Shown here: piece after piece, positions 51,531 through 58,915 of the stretch
Position numbering within the stretch: position 1 is the stretch's first letter
Layout: each line of letters begins with the position of its first letter
Assembly: GCF_003050705.1 (NCBI RefSeq)
Contig: NZ_QAOG01000008.1
Location: 124,001-188,000, forward strand
Reading direction: 5' to 3'
Origin: Sphingomonas aurantiaca
GTDB lineage: Bacteria; Pseudomonadota; Alphaproteobacteria; Sphingomonadales; Sphingomonadaceae
DNA: 64,000 nt
Translations under genes and position numbers: made by a program
Notes under the pieces: model-generated
What the model saw: the letters and a program-made list of their open reading frames with translations, nothing else
What the model was told of the DNA's origin: nothing
Databases searched by the model: none

Positions 51531-54500
51531 TCAGAATTCGTTCCAGCCTTGCGTCGTCCCGGCATAGCGAACCGCGCGCCCATATTTTGCGAATGCCTGT
51601 TGGACATCGGGCCGTGCGATCGCGGCGGCCAGCGCATCACGCAACCGCTTTTGAAACGCAGTCTGCGACGTTTTCGTGTCGAACGTGATCAACAGGGCCA
51701 GCGCGTCGTGGCGCGCTTCGCTGTCGCCCAGCCGAAGCTTGATAAGGTCGGCGATCGCCCCGCCGTCGTTCCGACATGCGGCAGCCTCAGTCGCCGCGCT
51801 CCAGTTGTTCTGCGGCGTCTTCGCAATGTTCGCCTCGACGGCCTCGGCCTCCGCCACGCGACCCAGTGCGCGCAATGCGCAGCTCTTGGTCGTCCAGACC
51901 CACATCCGGCCATAGTCGCTCAAGCCGCTCGCATGGCGCGTGTCGAGCTCGGTCACGCTGACCAGCCCCGCATCGAACCGTCCCGCCTGAACGACGATCT
52001 CCGCGCGATTGATGGCGAACGACACCAGTTCGGGATAGCGGTCGAGACCCAGCGCTAGCACGCCGTCCAATGCCGCGATCGCCGCATCGCCGCGACCGAG
52101 CGCTGACAGATTGCTCGCATATTCGTTGACCAGCCAGAATGCGTCGGTTCCCACGATCTCGATCTGCGCCGTATCGCTCGCTAACGCCTTGCCGGCGTCC
52201 AGCGCCTCTTGGAAGCGGCCCAGCGCACGTAGCGTCTGCATCCGATACGTCATCGCGGCATAGTCTTTTGGCGTCGCAGCGGAGACGGCAGCGGCGCGTG
52301 CCGCCTCGCGTTCGAGGCTCCTGCGAAACCGATCGCCGCCAATCCGGTCTATGTCCGGCCAGAGCGCCTGGTGACGGCGGTCGATCGCCATCGTCAGCAA
52401 TGCCTCGGTGGGCGGATCTTTCGCCAGCCCGCTGCGCGCTTCGACGATATTCCCCCTCACACTGTGCGCCGCAATCGCGCAGCCCAGCATGCTGTTGCCG
52501 AAATCCGTCCTCGGATCCTGCTGCCACCCACCCTTGTCGAGCGTCATGCACAACGATTCACGTGCCGCCTCACGCTTCTCCGGTGCCAGCGCGACTATCT
52601 TTTGCAGCGCCAGCTGGATCAATCGCTTGTCCAGCGTGCCGATCTCCTTCGGCTGGACAGCGATCGTCCGCTCCAGCGCTTTGACGAAGGACTCAGCCGT
52701 TCCCAAGTCGAGTTCATAGCCGAGCCACAGGCGATAGACCGGCGGATTGCCGTCATATTGCGCCGTGGCGGATTGCAGCGCGGCGAACGCTGCCTGGGGG
52801 CGGCGCAGGTCGCTGAGAATGGCCCCCTTCAACCCGTCGATCAGACCGGCTGCGGCGGAGGGATGCGGCACCTTGCCGGACGCCGTCGACAGCAGTGCCA
52901 GCGCTTGGAGATTGGTGGACTGTTCGTTCTTCTGTGTGAGCGCGACCGCCTTTTCCATGTCGGCCTTGATCGGTGCCCAGGTCGCGGCGTCGATACCCTT
53001 TGGCGCGAACGCGGTGTGGGGAGATTTCTCCAGGTAGAACTCGATCCCCGCATTGTCCTTGATCTGATCCGACAACGCATAGACCTCGGCGGCGGCGCTC
53101 GCCGGGACGGCATCGCGCGTGCCGGTATCGAGCCGGTAGATCACGCGCAGGCCGTCGCGCAACGCGGTGGTCTTCCGGGAGAACGTCATGGCCCCGGCCC
53201 GTGCATCCAGATCGTCGAGCGGCGTGAGCACGCGATCTTTGACGCGAAGCTCGATCGTTTGATCGTTCGCCAGATCGGTCGGTAGCGCAAGCGGCTGAAT
53301 GCGCGGGCTGGACTGTCGTGCGGGGAGAACATTCTGCACGATATAGGCGCGCGTGGTCAGCTTGGCGGGGATGCCGGCCTTGCCGAACGCGTCGCGTGGC
53401 ATCGTGTAATTCTCGTTCAACGTCAGGACGTTGCGGTCGCGATCGTCGATCAGTTCCAGCGTCTTGCTCTCGACGAGCCCCGGGAACCGATCATGGTAGA
53501 ATTCCAGGTTCGCATCCGAGATGGCTTTGGCGGATCCGTTGGCCCAGCGCGCGCGCATCGTATCGGCGCGTGCGTCGGTAAACCGCGTCTCGACGTGGAG
53601 CCGCAACGGGATGTCCGCCGTCTCGTCCACTGCAAACTGCTCGAGCACAGTCACGCGCCCCGCGCGGTCGCCATAGCCGTCGATATGCTCCAGCGCGGTC
53701 TGCTCCGCGCGGATCGGCAACGCATAGCCGAGATCGGAGGGCACGATGCCGCGTCCCGTACCACCGCGGTGCGTACCGGTAGGATCGAGCCACAGGACCT
53801 TGCCGTCGATCACGACGCGGACGATGACATGATCGAACACCAGCGGGGACGGCAAACGATCGGGAAGCCGCTCCCCGCCGGTCGTCGACACGAGCGCCGG
53901 AACTGCATCGATGCCAAGTCGACGCAGCGCGACCGCGAGCAGCAGGCTCTTGTCCTTGCAGTCGCCATAGCCCCGCGCGAGCACGATCGCCGGACGGCGC
54001 GGCACATAGGATCCCTCACCCAGTTCTTCCCCGACGTACCGGATATTGTCCTGCACGAACCGGACCGCGGCGGTCAGTCGATCGGCTGGCGCGGGAGAGG
54101 CCTTGGCGATGGCGTCGAGCCGCGCGGCAAAGGCACCGGGCAGGCTCTCGTCGCCCTGATACAGCGCCGTCGCCCAGCGGGCGAGTCCGGCCCAGTCCTT
54201 CATCGTCGATATATCGACCCGCCCCCATTGGAACGTGCCCGGGGGTACGTCCTCCTCGCCGCGCATCGCCGGTGGATCCGTGACGATCCACTCCCATTCC
54301 GTACCCGCTGCGATTTTACGTGGGGGAAAGGCCACATCGCTGTTCAACGCCTTGAACCGGGGCGTCGTCCCCGCGGGCCAGACGAAGCGCAGCGCGCGCG
54401 TCGCCAGCGGGTCGGAAAAGCGTTGCGACAGATGATAGAATGCGTGGCCGGGCCAGAGCGCCGTGCGCGTGTGGACCGTCGTCGCATAATCGACCACGTC

Positions 54501-55037
54501 GCCGACCCGGACGTCCCGCAGGTTCGCGATCGCCTTGAGCGTCCCCGTGACGATGCCGTCCTTGAGGCTGTCCTCCCGCTCGACGATCCGAAACTTCGTA
54601 TCCTGCGTCAGGTCGATGATCTTCCCGTCACGGATCAGGTGGATGAAGGCGATTCCCGCAGTTTCGAACGCGGGGTCGAAAGACAGCGCTAGCTGGCCGG
54701 CGGATTCGAGCCCGCTGCGGTCGGTTACCTTCGTCGCTGTGCGAAACCAGTCGTCATGACCATCGGCGCGCGTCCGGTGCTGTTCGTCGAGCAATAGGAA
54801 TGCGATACCACTCTGCGCGTTCGCCACACGGGCTTTGGTCGCCTCCGGGATCGTCCGCTCGCGTATCCATACAGGTTCGGCTTCGATCGCTACGACCGGC
54901 GCGGACGCGGTCTTCGCCGCGTGACCGTCATCCGCCGCTTGCGCGGCACCGGCGGCGACGCCCGACGTCAGCAAAAGGAATGACAATACGCGATACGACC
55001 GTGTGAATGTTTTCACGCCTGCAACTGCCCCCGTCAT
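51531..55037 (-). CDS. DUF3857 / transglutaminase-like periplasmic protein
   Basis: A 1168-residue exported protein with a signal peptide (VLSFLLLTSGVAAGAAQA). The DUF3857 domain (about residues 60-250) is followed by a transglutaminase-like core with the triad C360 (GYGDCKDKS), H403 (FDHVIV) and D418 (WLDPTG). A DUF3858-like beta region comes next, and the last 500 residues are helical and TPR-like (NEYASNLSALGRGDAAIAALDGVL). The triad is complete, so enzymatic activity is possible, but the substrate is unknown. The gene stands alone. Confidence 0.88.
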   Translation of the reverse strand: MTGAVAGVKTFTRSYRVLSFLLLTSGVAAGAAQAADDGHAAKTASAPVVAIEAEPVWIRERTIPEATKARVANAQSGIAFLLLDEQHRTRADGHDDWFRTATKVTDRSGLESAGQLALSFDPAFETAGIAFIHLIRDGKIIDLTQDTKFRIVEREDSLKDGIVTGTLKAIANLRDVRVGDVVDYATTVHTRTALWPGHAFYHLSQRFSDPLATRALRFVWPAGTTPRFKALNSDVAFPPRKIAAGTEWEWIVTDPPAMRGEEDVPPGTFQWGRVDISTMKDWAGLARWATALYQGDESLPGAFAARLDAIAKASPAPADRLTAAVRFVQDNIRYVGEELGEGSYVPRRPAIVLARGYGDCKDKSLLLAVALRRLGIDAVPALVSTTGGERLPDRLPSPLVFDHVIVRVVIDGKVLWLDPTGTHRGGTGRGIVPSDLGYALPIRAEQTALEHIDGYGDRAGRVTVLEQFAVDETADIPLRLHVETRFTDARADTMRARWANGSAKAISDANLEFYHDRFPGLVESKTLELIDDRDRNVLTLNENYTMPRDAFGKAGIPAKLTTRAYIVQNVLPARQSSPRIQPLALPTDLANDQTIELRVKDRVLTPLDDLDARAGAMTFSRKTTALRDGLRVIYRLDTGTRDAVPASAAAEVYALSDQIKDNAGIEFYLEKSPHTAFAPKGIDAATWAPIKADMEKAVALTQKNEQSTNLQALALLSTASGKVPHPSAAAGLIDGLKGAILSDLRRPQAAFAALQSATAQYDGNPPVYRLWLGYELDLGTAESFVKALERTIAVQPKEIGTLDKRLIQLALQKIVALAPEKREAARESLCMTLDKGGWQQDPRTDFGNSMLGCAIAAHSVRGNIVEARSGLAKDPPTEALLTMAIDRRHQALWPDIDRIGGDRFRRSLEREAARAAAVSAATPKDYAAMTYRMQTLRALGRFQEALDAGKALASDTAQIEIVGTDAFWLVNEYASNLSALGRGDAAIAALDGVLALGLDRYPELVSFAINRAEIVVQAGRFDAGLVSVTELDTRHASGLSDYGRMWVWTTKSCALRALGRVAEAEAVEANIAKTPQNNWSAATEAAACRNDGGAIADLIKLRLGDSEARHDALALLITFDTKTSQTAFQKRLRDALAAAIARPDVQQAFAKYGRAVRYAGTTQGWNEF

Positions 55038-55350
55038 GCCCCGGACATCAGCTATGACACGCCACGACCTGTTGCAAGCTGCCTCCGATCGGCATCGGTG
55101 AATACTAACCGGCTTTAGTAAACCCCATGTTCGGGAATCGGGGGATAGGCCTGATTATTTTACGAAAGCTTGCGAGCGGTGCGGGGTGACGTGCAGGAAG
55201 AATAGAACCACGCGAGCAGGCATCGCTCGATTGCGCGGAGCTCCACGATATCAAAAGCGATCAACCATGGAGCTCGGTGTACGCGCGGAGTCGGACCCGT
55301 TCTGTCGACGCGCTCTCGCCATCGCGAACGGTGCGGCATAAGACCGCGTC
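55038..55350. other. 313-bp divergent intergenic region before nasT; no gene
   Basis: Holds the promoters of the transglutaminase-like gene and of nasT. It has an AT-richer patch around 55130-55220. I looked for a sigma-54 -24/-12 pair, FNR boxes and hairpins and found none that hold up. Confidence 0.45.
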
Positions 55351-55929
55351 ATGCGGATCGCGATCATCGACACAAGCACGACGCGGGCGGCGATCATCTC
55401 GGATGGCCTGCGCGAGGCGGGGCTCGACGATATCGTCGTGATCGACGGTACGCCGGGGATGGTCGCCGCACTCGAGAAGGCCGCGCCCGAGGTGGTGTTG
55501 ATCAACCTCGAAAACCCGAGCCGCGACGTGCTCGAAGAGTTTTTTGCGGTATCGCGCGCGCTCGCCCGGCCGATCGCGATGTTCGTCGACCAGAGCGATG
55601 CGGAATCCACCGCCGCCGCGGTCGACGCCGGGGTCTCGGCCTATATCGTCGACGGGCTCGCCAAGCAGCGGATCAAGCCCGTCATCGATCTCGCGATCCG
55701 GCGCTTCCAGGCGTTCGCGCGGTTGCAGGCCGAACTGCACGAGGCCCGCAGCGCGCTCGCCGACCGCACCACGATCGACCGCGCCAAGGCAATCCTGATG
55801 AAACGCCGCGGCATCGACGAACCGACCGCCTACGGCCTGCTCCGCGCGCAGGCGATGCGATCCAACCGCCGGATCGCCGAGATCGCCGATGCGATCATCA
55901 CGAGCGACGTGCTCATGGGAGATTTGTGA
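55351..55929 (+). CDS. nasT: Nitrate/nitrite antiterminator NasT (ANTAR response regulator)
   Basis: RNA-binding regulator of nitrate assimilation, 192 residues. It has an N-terminal pseudo-receiver and a C-terminal ANTAR three-helix domain (TTIDRAKAILMKRRGIDEPTAYGLLRAQAMRSNRRIAEIADAI). The usual phospho-acceptor position reads N52 (VVLINLENP) instead of Asp, in line with control by NasS binding rather than phosphorylation. The next gene is nasS, with TGATG overlap. Its target is very likely the leader at 57360-57467, which carries two AACGAA hexaloops, the known ANTAR recognition element. Confidence 0.92.
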   Translation: MRIAIIDTSTTRAAIISDGLREAGLDDIVVIDGTPGMVAALEKAAPEVVLINLENPSRDVLEEFFAVSRALARPIAMFVDQSDAESTAAAVDAGVSAYIVDGLAKQRIKPVIDLAIRRFQAFARLQAELHEARSALADRTTIDRAKAILMKRRGIDEPTAYGLLRAQAMRSNRRIAEIADAIITSDVLMGDL

Positions 55930-57143
55930 TGGCGCTCGACCGGGTCCGCATCGGCTTCCTGCCGCTGGTCGATGCCGCGCTGCCGATCCTCGCGCGCGAA
56001 CGCGGGTTCGCCGAGGCCGAGGGGCTGGAGATCGAGCTGGTCCGCGACATGACCTGGGCGACGGTGCGCGATCGGCTGCTCTACGGCCATACCGACGCCG
56101 CGCACATGGTCGCGCCGCTTGCGATCGCCACCGCACTGGGACGCGGCCGGCCCGCTGTGCCGATGGCGGTGCCGTTCGTGCTGGGGCTCAACGGCAACGC
56201 GATCACGCTCTCGCTGCCGCTCGCCGCGCAGGTGATGGAGGGCGATGCGCTCGGCGATCCGGTGGTGCTCGGCGCGCGGCTGAAGGCGGTCGCGACCGCG
56301 CGCGCATCGGCTGGGCGCCGTCTCCGGTTCGGCGTGGTGCATCGCTATTCGAGCCATAACTACATGCTGCGCTACTGGCTCGCCGCGGTCGGCATCCGCC
56401 CCGATATCGACGTCGAGATCGTCACGACCAGCCCGCCCTTTGCAGCGGATGCGCTGGCGGCGGGCGAGGTCGACGGGATCTGCGTCGGCGAGCCGTGGAA
56501 CGGCGTCGCAGTCGATCGCGGCGTCGGCCGTATCGCCTTGGTCACCGCGCAGGTCTGGCGGCGCGGCGTCGAGAAGGTGCTGGCGATGCGCGCGGCGACG
56601 TTGGTAGAGCGCGGCGACGTCGTCCACCGGCTGATCCGCGCGCTCCACGCCGCCGCGGCGCAGTTCGTCGATCCGGCCACGCGCGAGGCCAATGCGGCGA
56701 TCCTGGCGCGCCCTGCGTATCTCGATGCGCCGGTCGGTGCGGTAGCGCGCGCGATCGGCGATCAGGTGCGGCTGGTGAAGGACGCGGTGCCGATCCACGT
56801 GCCCGACTTCATGTTCCAGTACCGCGAGGCGGCGAACTTCCCGTGGCGCAGTCAGGCGGCGTGGCTGTATTCGCAGATGGCCCGCTGGGACGGTACGCCG
56901 TTTTCAGCCGAGGAGGCGGACGTCGCGCAAGGCGTATTCCGTCCCGACGTGTATCGCGCTGCGCTGGCGGGGTCGGACGCGCCACTGCCCAACGCGAGCT
57001 CGAAGCTGGAAGGGGCGATCGACGCGGACGGTATCGGCGCGGGATCGACGCAGGGTCGGCTGATCCTCGGGCGCGATGCGTTCTTCGACAAGCGCGCGTT
57101 CGATCCGGACGATATCGAGGGGTATCTGGCCGGGTTGCCGTAA
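55929..57143 (+). CDS. nasS: Nitrate sensor NasS (CmpA/NrtA-like, cytosolic)
   Basis: A 404-residue nitrate/nitrite-binding protein related to the NrtA/CmpA periplasmic binding proteins, but with no signal peptide: it begins MALDRVRIGFLPLVDAALPIL directly, so it stays in the cytosol. Binding-fold motifs include WATVRDRLLYGHTDAAHMVAPLAIA and RYSSHNYMLRYWLAAVGI, with the nitrate-site segment VGEPWNGVAV. In the known model NasS holds NasT until nitrate or nitrite binds. GTG 55926 is an alternative start. It is followed by a palindromic repeat that may end the nasTS transcript. Confidence 0.91.
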   Translation: MALDRVRIGFLPLVDAALPILARERGFAEAEGLEIELVRDMTWATVRDRLLYGHTDAAHMVAPLAIATALGRGRPAVPMAVPFVLGLNGNAITLSLPLAAQVMEGDALGDPVVLGARLKAVATARASAGRRLRFGVVHRYSSHNYMLRYWLAAVGIRPDIDVEIVTTSPPFAADALAAGEVDGICVGEPWNGVAVDRGVGRIALVTAQVWRRGVEKVLAMRAATLVERGDVVHRLIRALHAAAAQFVDPATREANAAILARPAYLDAPVGAVARAIGDQVRLVKDAVPIHVPDFMFQYREAANFPWRSQAAWLYSQMARWDGTPFSAEEADVAQGVFRPDVYRAALAGSDAPLPNASSKLEGAIDADGIGAGSTQGRLILGRDAFFDKRAFDPDDIEGYLAGLP

Positions 57144-57171
57144 AAGGCGAACGCTGGCCCCCTCACTTGTT

Positions 57172-57218
57172 CTCCCGCGAAGGCGGGAGCCCAGTCTGGG
57201 TCCCCGCCTTCGCGGGGA
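57172..57218. repeat. Extragenic palindromic pair (sphingomonad REP-like)
   Basis: Two hairpins in inverted orientation, CTCCCGC-GAAG-GCGGGAG and TCCCCGC-CTTC-GCGGGGA, flank CCCAGTCTGGG, so the whole 47 nt is nearly one palindrome. This is the kind of CCCGCGAAGGCGGG element repeated many times between genes in sphingomonad genomes. Placed after nasS, it probably protects or ends that transcript. Confidence 0.7.
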
Positions 57219-57359
57219 CACAATGGGGAATGACGACGGTAGCCGGGTCGTCAAACCCAAATCTGCTGCACGTGCGAAATGACGCTTGCGCGATAAAGCC
57301 ACTTCGGTCATCTTCGCATCGTCCGGCAAGGGAGTCGGACACGAAATCATCGCGAGACC

Positions 57360-57467
57360 GGTTCCAACGAAGGGGCCCGACCGCGTAGGACGATCCACCG
57401 ATCGTCCATAGGCAACGAAGCCGCTCCGATGCGTCCGCAAGGTCGCCGTCGGGGCGGCTTTTTCTTT
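57360..57467 (+). ncRNA. ANTAR-type antitermination leader of the nitrate assimilation operon
   Basis: Hairpin P1 (GGTTCC, loop AACGAA, GGGGCC; 57360-57377) and P2 (GGC, loop AACGAA, GCC; 57411-57422) show identical hexaloops with A at position 1 and G at position 4, the two bases ANTAR proteins recognise. A perfect stem (GGACGATC with its complement, 57388-57407) lies between them. The intrinsic terminator follows P2 by 17 nt. NasT, encoded just upstream, would bind the hairpin pair and relieve termination when nitrate is present. Confidence 0.75.
57440..57467 (+). terminator. Conditional terminator in the nitrate leader
   Basis: AGGTCGCC pairs with GGCGGCTT (8 bp with two G-U pairs) around GTCGG, followed by TTTCTTT. 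This is the only T-tailed intrinsic terminator seen in the window. It lies 25 nt before the transporter start, in the leader, so read-through is required to express the operon. Confidence 0.75.
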
Positions 57468-57492
57468 GTCCATCGCAGATGGGGGACCAACC

Positions 57493-58875
57493 ATGTTGTT
57501 CGCATCGCCGGGTATCGACACCGCCGCGCCCAAGGCCACACGGATCGACCTGTTCAGCGCCGCAACACCGCAGATGCGCGCGTTCCACGTCACGTGGCTC
57601 GCATTCTTCGTGTGCTTCTTCGCGTGGTTCGCCGCCGCACCGTTGATGCCGCTGATCAAGGCCGAGTTCGGCCTCAGCAAGGATCAGATCGCCAACATCA
57701 ACATCGCCGCGGTCGCCGTCACGATCCTGGTGCGGCTGGTGGTCGGGCCGCTCTGCGACCGGTTCGGCCCGCGCCGAACCTATACGTGGCTGCTCCTGCT
57801 CGGCGCGATCCCGGTGTTCGGGCTCGCGTTCGCGCAGACCTATGAAGCGTTCCTGGTCTTCCGCCTCGCGATCGGCGCGATCGGCGCGTCGTTCGTCATC
57901 ACCCAATATCATACGAGCGTGATGTTCGCGCCCAACGTCGTCGGCACCGCCAACGCGACCGTCGGCGGCTGGGGCAATGCGGGCGGCGGCGCGGCGCAGA
58001 GCCTGATGCCGCTGGTCGTCGCAGCATTGGTCGGGCTCGGTGTCGAGCACGCCTTCGGCTGGCGCGCGGCGATGTTCGTACCCGGCGTGGCGATGGTCGC
58101 GATGGCGTTCGTCTATGCGCGCTACACGCAGGACACACCGCAGGGCGACATCGTCGACCTCCGCGCGGCGGGGATCGAACTCGATGGCGGCAAGGCGACG
58201 GGGATGGCGATCCTCCGCCGCGCCGCCGCCAACTACCGGACCTGGATGCTCGCCGCGACCTATGGCGCGTGTTTTGGGGTGGAGATCTTCATTCATAATA
58301 TTGCCGCAAGTTATTATGTTGACCGGTTCGGGCTTTCGCTGACGAGCGCCGGGCTGGCGGCGGGGATTTTCGGCGGGCTGGCGCTGTTCGCGCGGGCGCT
58401 CGGCGGGATCGCGAGCGACCGGATCGCGCTCAAAAAAGGCCTCGACGGCCGCGCGCTGCTGCTGTTCGCGCTGATGCTCGGCGAGGGCGTCGGGCTGGTG
58501 CTGTTCGGCCATGCCGGCAGCGTGATGCTCGCGATCCTGGCGATGACGATGTTCGGGCTGTTCACGCACATGGCATGCGGCGCGACCTATGCGCTGGTGC
58601 CGTTCGTCGATCGCAAGGCGCTCGGCGGGGTCGCCGGGCTGATCGGCGCCGGCGGCAACATCGGCGCGGTCGCGGCGGGGTTCCTCAACAAGGCGTCGGC
58701 GAGCCCTCAGCAATGCCTGATCATACTCGGCTACATCGTCGCGGGCACCGCGGTCTGCGCGCTCGCGGTCCGCTTCTCCGCCTCGCACAAGTCGGACGAG
58801 CGCGCGCTGCTCGACGCCGCGCTCGACGCACGCCGCACCGGCGACCGCGCGGTGAACGGCGCGATCCCCGCCTGA
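57493..58875 (+). CDS. Nitrate/nitrite MFS transporter (NarK/NasA family)
   Basis: A 460-residue twelve-span major facilitator that imports nitrate for assimilation. The nitrate signature GWGNAGGG appears in TM5, a second glycine-rich GAGGNIGAV in TM11, and the MFS loop DRFGPRR after TM2. ATG 57493 is preferred to an upstream ATG at 57466, which lies at the end of the terminator T tract. It is the first gene behind the NasT-responsive leader and is followed after 40 nt by nirB. Confidence 0.94.
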   Translation: MLFASPGIDTAAPKATRIDLFSAATPQMRAFHVTWLAFFVCFFAWFAAAPLMPLIKAEFGLSKDQIANINIAAVAVTILVRLVVGPLCDRFGPRRTYTWLLLLGAIPVFGLAFAQTYEAFLVFRLAIGAIGASFVITQYHTSVMFAPNVVGTANATVGGWGNAGGGAAQSLMPLVVAALVGLGVEHAFGWRAAMFVPGVAMVAMAFVYARYTQDTPQGDIVDLRAAGIELDGGKATGMAILRRAAANYRTWMLAATYGACFGVEIFIHNIAASYYVDRFGLSLTSAGLAAGIFGGLALFARALGGIASDRIALKKGLDGRALLLFALMLGEGVGLVLFGHAGSVMLAILAMTMFGLFTHMACGATYALVPFVDRKALGGVAGLIGAGGNIGAVAAGFLNKASASPQQCLIILGYIVAGTAVCALAVRFSASHKSDERALLDAALDARRTGDRAVNGAIPA

Positions 58876-58915
58876 TGCCCCCCCTTCCCCGGCTCCAACC
58901 CGACTGGACGATCTG

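Noticed and set aside
55060..55085. Possible sigma-54 promoter before nasT, with TTGC at the -12 position
   Set aside because: No GG lies 10 bp upstream of the GC, so the -24 element is missing.
57266..57277. GCACGTGC as an NtrC-type site upstream of the nitrate leader
   Set aside because: It is only an 8-bp palindrome without the TGCACC-N5-GGTGCA layout, and no sigma-54 promoter is nearby.
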